Source: Pseudomonadota bacterium
Lineage (GTDB): Bacteria; Pseudomonadota; Alphaproteobacteria; Rhizobiales; Xanthobacteraceae
DNA length: 51,898 nucleotides
Assembly: GCA_023386885.1 (NCBI GenBank)
Contig: JAEWIX010000078.1
Span: 1 to 51,898, forward strand
Reading direction: 5' to 3'
The position numbers and the translations under genes were made by a program. Shown piece by piece: positions 1-8,156 of the stretch (position 1 is the first letter of the stretch; the number at the start of each line of letters is the position of its first letter). The notes under the pieces were generated by a model. That model saw only the letters and a list, made by a program, of their open reading frames with translations, searched no databases and was not told where the DNA came from.

Positions 1-96
1 GTCGGCGCGGCGCCGCGACGTGCGCAAGCGATCGAACTCGGATTTAAACGGCGCTCGCGCAAGGGGTTGCGCGGAGCTTTGGGGGTAACGTCATGA
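1..96 (+). CDS. 3' end of an upstream gene (partial)
   Basis: Frame 1 is open from the window edge to a TGA at 94-96 and gives a 31-residue basic C-terminal tail (it includes GFKRRSRKG). The TGA overlaps the ATG of the next gene as ATGA, the usual sign of translational coupling, which is the main reason to believe it. No domain can be recognised in so short a piece. It could be a chance open frame in GC-rich DNA. Confidence 0.35.
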   Translation, partial: VGAAPRRAQAIELGFKRRSRKGLRGALGVTS

Positions 97-569
97 GAAT
101 TTGGGTGCTGGCCGCGCTTGGCCTGACTTTGGCCGGCTGCAACACGACACAGACCGGATCGCCGACGGCGTCCACCGCACCGGCTGCGACGCCTGCGGCT
201 GCGACGGCCGAAGCCTCGCCGCCGATCTACGAGCCGCTGATCGACATGCACCGCGTCAATCCGACGAAGTACGCCCGCGATCTCGCCGAGTGCCGCCAGC
301 AGGCTGCGCCGCAGGAAGCGGCGGCCCGCGCGGCGCGTCAGCAGCAGGCAGCGGGAACGGCAGTTGCGGTCGGCGCCGCGGTGGCGAGTTTCATTCCGGT
401 GTCGGGCTTCCGCCAGGCGCGGACGCTGTACCATGCCACCAGCGCGGCGCAGGACGTCGGCGCGGCGACCGCTGAAGCTGGCGCCATCAGCGCCGATCAG
501 GCGACCGCGGATTACGCGCTGGTGGTCAACACCTGCCTGACCCACAAACGGTACCGCGTGCTGCGCTGA
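93..569 (+). CDS. Predicted lipoprotein with glycine-zipper-like segment
   Basis: A 158-residue protein with an N-terminal lipoprotein signal: MRIW, a short hydrophobic stretch, then LAGC, so Cys16 is the likely lipidated residue. An Ala/Pro/Thr-rich linker follows to about residue 45. A middle segment near 85-105 is rich in Gly, Ala and Val (GTAVAVGAAVASF) and resembles the glycine-zipper insertion segments of envelope proteins. The C-terminus has a Cys and a basic end. The start is ATG 93 behind a GGGGGT stretch and overlaps the preceding stop. I do not recognise a named family, and the function is unknown beyond probable envelope location. Confidence 0.7.
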   Translation: MRIWVLAALGLTLAGCNTTQTGSPTASTAPAATPAAATAEASPPIYEPLIDMHRVNPTKYARDLAECRQQAAPQEAAARAARQQQAAGTAVAVGAAVASFIPVSGFRQARTLYHATSAAQDVGAATAEAGAISADQATADYALVVNTCLTHKRYRVLR

Positions 570-666
570 CGCGGAAAGCGCTGCGAATCCTGACGGCAGG
601 CTTTGCCGTTAGGTGCTCTTGCGCATTCATTCCCGTCCGGTCAATTTCGCGGCGGGAGGATTAATC

Positions 667-1119
667 GTGACCGATAATTCCTGGACTGCCGAGCGCGAGG
701 ATCGCGTGCGGTCGAGCTTTGCCAAGCAGGGCTTGATGGCGACGCTGGGCGCGACCCTCGCCAAGGTCGAGCCCGGCCGCGTCGAGATCGCGTTGAAGCC
801 GATACCCGCCATCACGCAACAGCACGGATTCGTCCATGCTGGTGCAGTGAGCGCGATTGCCGATTCCGCCGCCGGCTATGCCACCATGAGCCTGCTTCCG
901 CTCGATACGTCGGTGCTGACGACCGAATTCAAGATCAACCTGATCGCGCCCGCAACCGGTGATCGCATTGTCGCGCGTGGCGAGGTAGTGAAAGCCGGCA
1001 GGACTCTCACCATCGCGCAAACCCGCGTTGTCGCAGTGACGGGTGGCACGGAGAAACTGGTGGCGCTGCTGGTGGCCACGATGATGGCGATTCGCGATCG
1101 CGAGGATGTCAGCGAATAG
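667..1119 (+). CDS. PaaI-family hotdog thioesterase
   Basis: A 150-residue single hotdog-fold protein expected to hydrolyse acyl-CoA thioesters in the cytosol. The helix motif HGFVHAGAVSAIADSAAG (about residues 55-72) fits the PaaI/YdiI group, in which Asp or Glu on the hotdog helix activates water. The following strands (TTEFKINLIAPATGD) also fit. I chose GTG 667 because GGGAGGA lies six to seven bases upstream; an upstream GTG at 613 lacks a site and would add 18 non-conserved residues. It stands alone on the plus strand and is followed by a repeat element. The physiological substrate cannot be told from the sequence. Confidence 0.85.
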   Translation: MTDNSWTAEREDRVRSSFAKQGLMATLGATLAKVEPGRVEIALKPIPAITQQHGFVHAGAVSAIADSAAGYATMSLLPLDTSVLTTEFKINLIAPATGDRIVARGEVVKAGRTLTIAQTRVVAVTGGTEKLVALLVATMMAIRDREDVSE

Positions 1120-1150
1120 CCGCGCCCCCGAAGGGTGAATGGAAGACGTT

Positions 1151-1237
1151 GTCATGGCCAGGCCTGTCCCGGCCATCCACGTCTTTGGGCTTGCACCACT
1201 TCAAGACGTGGATGCCCGGCATAAAGCCGGGCATGAC
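1151..1237. repeat. Two-hairpin palindromic repeat (REP/BIME-like), copy A
   Basis: The element starts with GTCAT and ends with ATGAC. Its two halves mirror each other: GTCAT-GGCC...GGCC-ATCCACGTC on the left and GACGTGGAT-GCCCGG...CCGGGC-ATGAC on the right, separated by about 20 bases. It lies between two convergent genes, as such intergenic repeats often do. Related copies occur at 2106-2231 and 17497-17596. Confidence 0.75.
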
Positions 1238-1261
1238 GTGCCGTGTGAAACGCATCGTGTC

Positions 1262-2059
1262 TCAATCCCCGCCGAACTGTCCGTGGCGGCCGATGCCCGA
1301 GGCGAAGCGTGTCGCGCCCGCCAGCGTCTCGCCGGAATTGATCACCTCGAGTCCGCCGCGCATCTCGTTGGCGATGGCTTCTTCCTCGTCGGCGATGTCC
1401 CATTGCTTGAGCGCCGACATCCGGTCCGCACGCATGCAAACTTGCGGGAATTGCGCGATCTCCTTGGCGAGAGCGACCGCCTCCGCGCGCGCCGTGCCGT
1501 TCGGCACCACGCGGTTGGCGAGTCCCATGCTCAGTGCTTCGGCGGCCGGGACCGGGCGGCCGGTCAGAATCAGGTCCATCGCGCGGGAATGGCCGATCAG
1601 GCGCGGCAGGCGAATGGTGCCGAGATCGATCAGCGGCACGCCGAAGCGGCGGCAGAACACGCCGAAGGTCGCGCCTTCGCCGACCACGCGCATGTCGCAC
1701 AGCAGTGAGAGCTCGAGGCCACCAGCAACGGCGAAGCCTTCGATCGCGCCGATCACAGGTTTGGACAGCCGCAGCCGGCTCGGCCCCATCGGGGCGATGG
1801 AATCGTGGCCGCCGATCTCGCGCCGCTTCTCGATGTCGCCGGCCGCGACCGCTTTCAGGTCCGCACCGGCGCAGAAATGGCCGCCAACGCCGGTGAACAC
1901 CGCGACCGATGCGCTGTCGTCGGCATCGAATGCAAGGAACGTGTCGTAGAGGATGCGCGCGGTGCGGCCGTTGACGGCGTTGCGGCGTTCGGGACGATTG
2001 ATCGAGATGATGGTGACGGGGCCGTCGCGCTCGACGAGAACGGCATTGTCATCGGTCAT
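1262..2059 (-). CDS. Enoyl-CoA hydratase/isomerase (crotonase) family protein
   Basis: A 265-residue crotonase-fold protein. Recognisable are the oxyanion-hole segment HFCAGADLKAVAAGD (about 63-77) and the second oxyanion segment EGFAVAGGLELSLLCDMRV, whose Glu corresponds to the first catalytic Glu of true hydratases. The region where hydratases carry the second catalytic Glu reads CRRFGVPLIDLGTIRLPRL, with no Glu at the expected place, so hydration of enoyl-CoA is not assured. ATG 2059 is preceded by GAGGAG-type DNA; the longer frame upstream runs into repeat B. The substrate is unknown, and isomerase or other crotonase chemistry is possible. Confidence 0.85.
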   Translation of the reverse strand: MTDDNAVLVERDGPVTIISINRPERRNAVNGRTARILYDTFLAFDADDSASVAVFTGVGGHFCAGADLKAVAAGDIEKRREIGGHDSIAPMGPSRLRLSKPVIGAIEGFAVAGGLELSLLCDMRVVGEGATFGVFCRRFGVPLIDLGTIRLPRLIGHSRAMDLILTGRPVPAAEALSMGLANRVVPNGTARAEAVALAKEIAQFPQVCMRADRMSALKQWDIADEEEAIANEMRGGLEVINSGETLAGATRFASGIGRHGQFGGD

Positions 2060-2105
2060 GGGGGCTCCTCTTTGCGGCGTTTCCATTTGACGGGATGCTC
2101 CCGTT

Positions 2106-2231
2106 GTCATGCCCGGCCTCAGCCGTTCGGAGGACAGCGTCGCTTCCGCTCGTCTATGTGCCGGGGCATCCACGTCTTGATGCCTGTCCAGTAAGGAAGA
2201 CGTGGATGCCCGGGTCAAGCCCGGTCATGAC
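2106..2231. repeat. Two-hairpin palindromic repeat, copy B
   Basis: It has the same end structure as copy A: GTCATGCCCGGC at the left and GGATGCCCGGGTCAAGCC ending in GGTCATGAC at the right, with an internal GGCATCCACGTC/GACGTGGATGCC inverted pair. The left half is longer, with about 45 bases between its arms. It lies between the crotonase start and the purC end. Confidence 0.75.
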
Positions 2232-2276
2232 GCACTGAGAAGTGGATGCAGGTGGAGGCGCAGAGCGTTGCCCGCT

Positions 2277-3194
2277 TTATCCCATCTTCAACTCGCTTCC
2301 CGTCAATCGCTGATAGGCGTCGAGGTAGCGCTTGCTGGTGGCGTCGACCACGGAGGCGGGCAACGGTGGCGGCGGGGCTTCGCCGTTCCAGCGGCCGGCG
2401 CGGCGTTCGGTGTCGAGGTAGTCGCGCAGCGGCTGTTTGTCGAAACTCGCTTGCGCTCGGCCCGGCTCGTAGGCATCGACCGCCCAGAAGCGCGAACTGT
2501 CCGGTGTCATCACCTCGTCGATCAGGATGATGTTGCCGGCCTTGTCACGGCCGAATTCGAACTTGGTGTCGGCGATGATGATGCCGCGTTCCCGGGCGAT
2601 GGTTTCGCCCTTGGCATAGACGGCGCGCGTCATCGTCTCCAGCGCGGCGGTGGCGTCCGCCCCGATGATCTCGCGCATCCGCGCGACGGTGATGTTCTCG
2701 TCGTGCCCGGTCTCGGCCTTGGTCGCCGGGCTGAAAATCGCGGGCTTGAGCTTGATGCTCTCGATCAATCCCGTCGGCAGCTTCTCGCCCGCCAGCGTGC
2801 CGGATTGCGCATATTCCTTCCAGGCCGAGCCGGAGAGATAACCGCGGATTACGCATTCGATCGGAAACACCGTGGTGCGCTTGCACAGCATCGCGCGGCC
2901 TTTGAGCGCATCGCGATGCGCGCGCAACGCCGGCACCTGCGCGATGATCTCGTCGGCGTCGGCGCTGATCATATGATGCGGCACGGTGCCGCCAAGCTGG
3001 CGAAACCAGAACGCGCTGGTCTGGGTCAGCACCGCGCCTTTCATCGGAATGGTCTCGCCCATCACCACGTCGAAAGCGCTGATGCGGTCGGTGGTCACCA
3101 GCAGCACGCGGTCGTCGCCGGCATCATAGATATCGCGCACCTTGCCGCGCCCGAGACGTGGCAGGGGCAGGTCGCTGGCGAGCATCGTGGTCAT
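2277..3194 (-). CDS. purC: Phosphoribosylaminoimidazole-succinocarboxamide synthase
   Basis: SAICAR synthase joins CAIR and aspartate with ATP in step 8 of purine synthesis. The 305-residue protein carries GRGKVRDIYD near the N-terminus, the ATP-grasp-like TTDRISAFDVVMGETIP, the CVIRGYLSGSAWKEY segment (about 113-127) and the metal-site region IIIADTKFEFGRD followed by LIDEVMTPDSSRFW. At about 305 residues it is the long, yeast Ade1-like subtype rather than the about 240-residue form usual in bacteria. Other purine genes are not adjacent. ATG 3194 has no strong ribosome site; ATG three codons later (3185) is an alternative start. Confidence 0.95.
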   Translation of the reverse strand: MTTMLASDLPLPRLGRGKVRDIYDAGDDRVLLVTTDRISAFDVVMGETIPMKGAVLTQTSAFWFRQLGGTVPHHMISADADEIIAQVPALRAHRDALKGRAMLCKRTTVFPIECVIRGYLSGSAWKEYAQSGTLAGEKLPTGLIESIKLKPAIFSPATKAETGHDENITVARMREIIGADATAALETMTRAVYAKGETIARERGIIIADTKFEFGRDKAGNIILIDEVMTPDSSRFWAVDAYEPGRAQASFDKQPLRDYLDTERRAGRWNGEAPPPPLPASVVDATSKRYLDAYQRLTGSELKMG

Positions 3195-3220
3195 GGCGGC
3201 ACTTCTCGGGTAGGAGGAAA

Positions 3221-3239
3221 GCCCGGTGATACGCCGGGC
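3221..3239 (-). terminator. Hairpin downstream of the pirin gene
   Basis: GCCCGG-N7-CCGGGC lies 19 bases after the pirin stop. On the minus strand the stem is followed by CTTTCCTCC, a weak T-tract. It could terminate pirin transcription before purC, but the short stem makes this uncertain. Confidence 0.4.
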
Positions 3240-3257
3240 CGGGCCGCCTGCAAAGGC

Positions 3258-4178
3258 CTATCGCTCCGGCAGCGGGATGAATTCGGTCTCGTCCGGTACC
3301 GCCTCGAAGCGCCCGCTCTTCCAGTCTTCCTTGGCCTGCTCGATGCGCTCCTTTGAGGAGGACACGAAATTCCACCAGACGTAGCGCGGGCCTTCCAGCG
3401 CCGTGCCGCCGAGGAACATCATGCGGGTCGGCCGCGTGGCACGCACGGTGATGCGGTCGCCGGGACGGAAGATCAGCATCCGCGGACCCTCATAGCGGTC
3501 GCCGGCGATCTCGATCTCGCCGTCCACCACGTAGATCGCGCGTTCCTCGTGATCGGCGTCGAGCGGCACGCTCTTGCCCTCGTCGAGCGAGACCTCGGCG
3601 TAAAACCACGGCGACACCATGTCGACTTTTGAGGCCACGCCGAACGAACTGCCGGCGATGACGCGCGCGGTGAAGCCGGTGTCCTGCACGCTCGGCAGGC
3701 TGTCCGCGCCGTAGTGCTGGAAGGTCGGCGCGATTTCCTCGCGGTCCTTCGGCAGCGCGATCCAGCTTTGCAGGCCGAGCATCTTCTGGCCGTTGGCGCG
3801 CTGAACGTCCGGCGTGCGTTCGGAATGCGCGATGCCGCGCCCGGCGGTCATCAGGTTCATGGCGCCGGGCTGGATCTCCTGCACATTGCCTTCGCTGTCG
3901 CGATGCATGATCGAGCCGTCGAACAGATAGGTGACAGTGGCGAGCCCGATATGCGGATGCGGCCGCACGTCCATGCCCTGGCCGGAAACGAACTGCACCG
4001 GACCGAAATGATCGAAGAAGATGAAAGGCCCGACCATCTGCCGCTTGCCGTGCGGTAGCGCGCGGCGCACCGCGAAGCCGTCACCGAGGTCGCGGGTGCG
4101 CGGCACGATGACGAGATCGAGCGCGTCGCAGGTCTGTGGGTCGCCGAGGATCGGATCGTTGGACGGCATCCAGCTCAT
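3258..4178 (-). CDS. Pirin family protein
   Basis: A 306-residue bicupin of the pirin family, whose members bind one metal and act as quercetinase-like dioxygenases or as regulators. The N-terminal cupin has the metal set seen in pirins: His74 and His76 in RPHPHIGLA, then His118 and Glu120 in GIAHSERTP. FFDHFGP near residue 55 is another family landmark. ATG 4178 follows GAGGTG; the longer frame adds 27 residues with no support. The gene is divergent from the DUF4336 gene. Its real substrate is unknown. Confidence 0.92.
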   Translation of the reverse strand: MSWMPSNDPILGDPQTCDALDLVIVPRTRDLGDGFAVRRALPHGKRQMVGPFIFFDHFGPVQFVSGQGMDVRPHPHIGLATVTYLFDGSIMHRDSEGNVQEIQPGAMNLMTAGRGIAHSERTPDVQRANGQKMLGLQSWIALPKDREEIAPTFQHYGADSLPSVQDTGFTARVIAGSSFGVASKVDMVSPWFYAEVSLDEGKSVPLDADHEERAIYVVDGEIEIAGDRYEGPRMLIFRPGDRITVRATRPTRMMFLGGTALEGPRYVWWNFVSSSKERIEQAKEDWKSGRFEAVPDETEFIPLPER

Positions 4179-4294
4179 GAGGCACCTCGTTGTTCCCGGA
4201 AACAGGTCGTCATTATCCTGCCTCACGGAAGGTGTTTCAAGATACGCCGCGTGCATCACGGAGGTGTGTCTGACGACGCGAGGAGGGCTGCGGA

Positions 4295-5035
4295 ATGGCT
4301 CATGTCGATGCGACCTATCCGCCGCTCAATACGCTGAAGCCGATCGCGGACGATGTCTGGATCGTCGACGGGCCGCTCATTCGTTTCGGTCCGCCATTGT
4401 TGAGAATGCCTTTTTCGACGCGAATGACGATCATCCGGTGCGATGGCGGATTGTTCGTGCACTCACCGACGCCATTGACCGATGCATTGAGAGTGGAGAT
4501 CGCGGCGGTCGGCGTGCCGCGTTGGATCATCAGTCCCAACCGCATTCACTACTGGTGGATTCCTGACTGGCATAAAGCGTTTCCCGATGCCGCGGTCTAT
4601 CTTGCGCCGCTGGTGCGCGAGCAGGCCGGCAGCCGGATCGATTTCGATTGTTTGACACTCGATCGGGCCGAGGGTTTCCAATGGGACGAAACAATCGCCA
4701 CGCTGCCGGTGGCCGGCCGTTACATGACGGAAGTTGTCTTCTTCCATCGCCCGAGCCGGACGCTGATCCTGACCGACTTCATCGAGAATTTCGAAGCCGA
4801 CAAGCTATCGTCGTGGTGGATGCGCCTGCTGACGCGGCTCGGCGGCGTCCGCGATCCCGATGGGTCGATGCCGCGCGACATGCGGGCCACGTACAGGGAT
4901 CGCGCCGCGTTGAAAGCGGCGGTCGAAACCATGATCGGCTGGAATCCGGAGCGGGTGATTCTTGCCCATGGCCGCTGGTACGAACATGGGGGCGCGGACG
5001 AATTGCGGCGCGCGTTTCGTTGGCTCCTCACGTAA
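4295..5035 (+). CDS. DUF4336 protein (metallo-beta-lactamase-like)
   Basis: A 246-residue protein that looks like the DUF4336 family, related to the metallo-beta-lactamase fold. The landmarks are DVWIVDGPL near the N-terminus, FSTRMTIIRC, SPNRIHYWWIPDWHKAFPDA (about 82-100), LILTDFIENF (about 155-164) and the C-terminal VILAHGRW. The canonical HxHxDH zinc motif is absent, so classical hydrolase activity is doubtful. ATG 4295 is preceded by GAGGAGGG. The gene opens a short plus-strand pair with the DUF1330 gene. The function is unknown. Confidence 0.8.
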   Translation: MAHVDATYPPLNTLKPIADDVWIVDGPLIRFGPPLLRMPFSTRMTIIRCDGGLFVHSPTPLTDALRVEIAAVGVPRWIISPNRIHYWWIPDWHKAFPDAAVYLAPLVREQAGSRIDFDCLTLDRAEGFQWDETIATLPVAGRYMTEVVFFHRPSRTLILTDFIENFEADKLSSWWMRLLTRLGGVRDPDGSMPRDMRATYRDRAALKAAVETMIGWNPERVILAHGRWYEHGGADELRRAFRWLLT

Positions 5036-5093
5036 AGTCGCATGTCGCATCGTGGGTATCGTGATACACAGGGTGTCATCATTGGAGGACACC

Positions 5094-5384
5094 ATGCCGA
5101 AAGCCTATTGGATCGCTCGCGTCTCGGTTCGCGAACCTGACCGTTATCCGGAGTATGTCGCGACGGCGCGGCCGGCCTTCGAGAAGTTCGGCGCGAAGTT
5201 TCTGGTGCGTGGCGGCGCGTTCGAGGCGCTGGAAGGCGACAACCGCAATCGCAACGTCGTGATCGAATTCCCCGACCGCGCGACTGCATTGGCCTGTTAC
5301 AACAGCCCCGAATATCAGGCGGCGATCCGCATCCGTCAGCAAATCGCCGACGGCGACGTCGTTATCGTCGACGGCGTGTCATGA
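5094..5384 (+). CDS. DUF1330 family protein
   Basis: A 96-residue single-domain protein with the DUF1330 (dimeric alpha-beta barrel) pattern: MPKAYWIARVSVREPDRYPEY at the start, KFGAKFLVRGGAFEALEG in the middle, then VIEFPDRATALACYNSPEYQ. ATG 5094 sits behind GGAGGACACC, so the longer reading frame upstream is rejected. It lies 58 bases after the DUF4336 gene on the same strand and could share its transcript. Family members are small cytosolic proteins of unknown reaction. Confidence 0.9.
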   Translation: MPKAYWIARVSVREPDRYPEYVATARPAFEKFGAKFLVRGGAFEALEGDNRNRNVVIEFPDRATALACYNSPEYQAAIRIRQQIADGDVVIVDGVS

Positions 5385-5399
5385 GATAGCGGTCTTACG

Positions 5400-6770
5400 T
5401 CAGGCGCGGCCGAGCCGGATCGCGCTGGCGGCGCGGTCGTACGTTTCCAGCGACAGGATAGCGTCGGCGAATTTTTCCGCCTGACCGTCGAGCACCGGGC
5501 GCGCCAGCGTGAGAAATTTCTGGCGCATCGCCGCCGAGTCCGGAAACGACGCCGGCTCGCCGGACGGATCGGGATAAAGTTCTTCGTGAACGCCGTCGTC
5601 GGTGGTCACGGTGACGCGCGCCCCGAATGGATGGGTGCGGCCGACCTCGAGACGGTCGTCCTGCACCACATCGATCTTGTCGGCGAGCGCGTTGATCGCC
5701 TTGTCGCCGAGCCGCGCGTAGTCGTCCCAGCCGAAGCGGCCCTGATCCAGCGCCAGCGCGCCGGTGAAGAACATCGAGAACTGGCCGCCGACGATTGAGG
5801 TCGGATGCCGCTTGGTCGGCGCATCGCCGGTCAGCGTGATGCCGTTGCGGTGCAGGCCGATCTCGACGCGCTTGATCTGGTCCGGCGTCAGGTTGTGCGC
5901 GCGGCGCATCGCCAGCAGTGCATCGATGGCGGCATGGGTGTAGCGGCAGCTCGGATAAGGCTTCACGCCGATCTTCATGGTCTCGTAGACCTTGCCGAGA
6001 TCGGCCACCGCCTTGTCCGGATGAGCGTCGTCGGTGTAGCCGACAAGAAGGCCGTGCTTGCCTTCCACCGATTCCGATGAGCCGATGAAGCCGTCGCGCG
6101 CCAGCGTTGCGGCGATCACGCCGTTCATTGCCGCCGCGCCGACCTGATAACGCTTATTCCAGGAACCGTTGACGAGGAATTGCAGCGAGCCCGCGGCCTG
6201 GCTGCCGGAGACGCCGAAGGCGGACACGATCTGCTCTTTATTCAAGCCGAACAGTTTCGCCGCGGCTGCCGCCGCGCCGTAGGTGCCGGCGGTGGCGGTG
6301 GGATGGAAGCCGCGCGCGTAATGCGAGGTCGGGTCGAGCGCGTTGCCGAGCCGGCAGCACACTTCATAGCCGGCGACAATCGCGGTGAGCACGTCGCGGC
6401 CCGAGGCGTTCACCATCTCACCGGCGGCGAAGGCGGCGGGCACCACCGGCGCGCTCGGATGCAGCGAGGAGTCGGCATGGGTGTCGTCGAAGTCGAGTGA
6501 GTGGCCGAGCGCGCCGTTGAGCAGCGCCGCCACCGCCGGCGTCCAGGTCTTGCTGTCGCCGACGACCGTCGCATCCCCGTTATGATCGAGACCGAGCGCC
6601 TTCAGCATGCCGAGTAGTGAGGGCGTTGATTCCGCCTCGCGTCGTGCCCGCACCGCGCTGCCGAGAAAATCCAGCGTCAGATGTTTGGCCCGCTCCAGCA
6701 CCTCGCGCGGAATGGCGTCATAGGTGAGATCGGCGACATAGGCGGCGAGCTTGGCGGTTTCGTCGGTCAT
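5400..6770 (-). CDS. MmgE/PrpD family protein
   Basis: A 456-residue protein of the MmgE/PrpD family (2-methylcitrate dehydratase fold), of normal family length. Landmarks are YDAIPREVLERAKHLTLDFLG near the N-terminus, the DDTHADSSLHPSAPVVPAA stretch (about 97-115), GFHPTATAGTYGAAAAAAKL, and KPYPSCRYTHAAIDALLA (about 266-283). No other propionate or methylcitrate genes (prpB, prpC) are nearby, so the substrate is open; many alphaproteobacterial members act elsewhere or are untested. The start is ATG 6770. It is convergent with the DUF1330 gene. Confidence 0.88.
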   Translation of the reverse strand: MTDETAKLAAYVADLTYDAIPREVLERAKHLTLDFLGSAVRARREAESTPSLLGMLKALGLDHNGDATVVGDSKTWTPAVAALLNGALGHSLDFDDTHADSSLHPSAPVVPAAFAAGEMVNASGRDVLTAIVAGYEVCCRLGNALDPTSHYARGFHPTATAGTYGAAAAAAKLFGLNKEQIVSAFGVSGSQAAGSLQFLVNGSWNKRYQVGAAAMNGVIAATLARDGFIGSSESVEGKHGLLVGYTDDAHPDKAVADLGKVYETMKIGVKPYPSCRYTHAAIDALLAMRRAHNLTPDQIKRVEIGLHRNGITLTGDAPTKRHPTSIVGGQFSMFFTGALALDQGRFGWDDYARLGDKAINALADKIDVVQDDRLEVGRTHPFGARVTVTTDDGVHEELYPDPSGEPASFPDSAAMRQKFLTLARPVLDGQAEKFADAILSLETYDRAASAIRLGRA

Positions 6771-6849
6771 GGCGGTGTCCTTGCAATGCGCGGCACGTTA
6801 ATCTCAGGACATTCGCCGTTCAAGCCGTGGCGATGCAACGCTGCGCTGC

Positions 6850-7353
6850 TCAGCGTGCCTTTAACGCCTCAAGGGCATGATGTGACAGACTGACTGCGTC
6901 GCGGTCGCCGGTTGCTGCCCGGCTCATGATGGCGTTGGTGAGAAATCCCGCCACGTCCGACGGCAAACGCAACGGCAGCGCGTCGAGGCATAACTCCAGC
7001 GCGTCGGTCATGGCGGCGAGGGCGTCCGGACCGAACGCTTGTGCGCGCGGTGCATCTAGGATCGGATCCGGCGCCGGCCCGGATTCATCGCGTTCATCGC
7101 GCGACGGGGCGCTGCCGAGGCGCGCGGCCTCGGTCAGCACCGAAAGGTAGATCAGTGCGATCTCGGAAAGCTGCGCTTCGTCGGTTTCGCCGGCCTTCGC
7201 CAGTGCGACGATGCGCCGGGCCAGTCGCCCGCGATTGGCCTCGATATCTGCGTCGGGCCCCTCACGCTCGAGAAACTGGGTCCATGCGCTGTCGAATGCG
7301 CGCGCCAGCGCCAGTTTGGTTTGATCGTCTGCATCAGAAGAAATGGTGGTCAT
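6850..7353 (-). CDS. Conserved-looking hypothetical protein
   Basis: A 167-residue, mostly helical, acidic protein with no signal peptide or membrane segment. I recognise no domain. Helical repeats of the type ALARAFDSAWTQFLEREG and LCLDALPLRLPSDVAGFL, together with good codon use, argue that it is real. It follows the DsbA-like isomerase gene by 45 bases on the same strand, so the two may be co-transcribed. The gap between them also holds a GGAAC-N16-GGTT match (7362-7386). AAGG touches the ATG directly, so the ribosome site is poorly spaced and the start is uncertain. Confidence 0.65.
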   Translation of the reverse strand: MTTISSDADDQTKLALARAFDSAWTQFLEREGPDADIEANRGRLARRIVALAKAGETDEAQLSEIALIYLSVLTEAARLGSAPSRDERDESGPAPDPILDAPRAQAFGPDALAAMTDALELCLDALPLRLPSDVAGFLTNAIMSRAATGDRDAVSLSHHALEALKAR

Positions 7354-7398
7354 CCTTCATCAACCATCGTGGCAATGCCCGGTTCCCGTGCGCAATTG

Positions 7399-8061
7399 TC
7401 AGGCGGATGTGGCGCGGCGGCGCAACCCTTTCTGTTCCATGCGCCATAGCAACAGATCGATGCGATCCTGCCCGAAGAACGGCTCTTTCTCGAACACGAA
7501 AGTCGGCACGCCCCAATGGCCCGATGCGGCGTGATCCTTTTCGTTGGCGGCGATGATTGCCTCGTAACGGTCGGGATCGGCGGCGATCGCGGCATCCATC
7601 GCCGCGAGGTCGAACCCGGCCGCGGCCGCAGCCTTGGCCAGATGGTCGCCCTCGTGCCAGTTCTTGACTCTGCCGTCCCACAGCACCGGCGCGACCGCGC
7701 CGACGAAGGCGAGCGCGTGGCCGTCCTGCTGCGCCGCCGCAACCAGCCGGGTGAGGCGATGGATGTAGGGTTGCTCCGCCGCCACCTCCAGCGTCGTCAT
7801 GTTCTGAACGATGGGGTCGGGCTGCGGAAAGCGAAAGGGAATGCCCTCGCGCTCGGCGACGCGGCGGCTATCGAGCACGACGTAGAAGGCGAAGCGCGGA
7901 TCGGCCCGCTTGAAAAAGCCGGGGACGCGCACCGCCAGCGGATAGACCGGACGCAGGTTCACGGTAACGTCGTATGCGGCCACCAGCTTTTGCGTTTTTG
8001 GAATTGCAAGGTAGCTGTAGGGGCTGCGGAACGACCAGAACAGATCGACGGTGAATGCCAT
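7399..8061 (-). CDS. 2-hydroxychromene-2-carboxylate isomerase-like protein (DsbA fold)
   Basis: A 220-residue DsbA-fold protein of the HCCA isomerase / kappa-GST group, which uses glutathione to isomerise 2-hydroxychromene-2-carboxylate in naphthalene-type breakdown. The N-terminal FWSFRSPYSYLA carries Ser where thioredoxins have Cys, as expected for the isomerases. The cis-Pro loop GVPTFVFEKEPFFGQDRID near the C-terminus also fits. I start at ATG 8061 because the first conserved residues follow directly; the longer frame would run into the divergent FUSC gene. No aromatic-ring operon is nearby, so the natural substrate is uncertain. Confidence 0.85.
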   Translation of the reverse strand: MAFTVDLFWSFRSPYSYLAIPKTQKLVAAYDVTVNLRPVYPLAVRVPGFFKRADPRFAFYVVLDSRRVAEREGIPFRFPQPDPIVQNMTTLEVAAEQPYIHRLTRLVAAAQQDGHALAFVGAVAPVLWDGRVKNWHEGDHLAKAAAAAGFDLAAMDAAIAADPDRYEAIIAANEKDHAASGHWGVPTFVFEKEPFFGQDRIDLLLWRMEQKGLRRRATSA

Positions 8062-8156
8062 GAATACGCCTGCTGGGAAGCCTGAGTGAGAGGTGACGCG
8101 ACCATAGCCCCAGTCAAACGGCGGCGTCCATGCGCCGACCTGCGCGAGGCAGGAGC

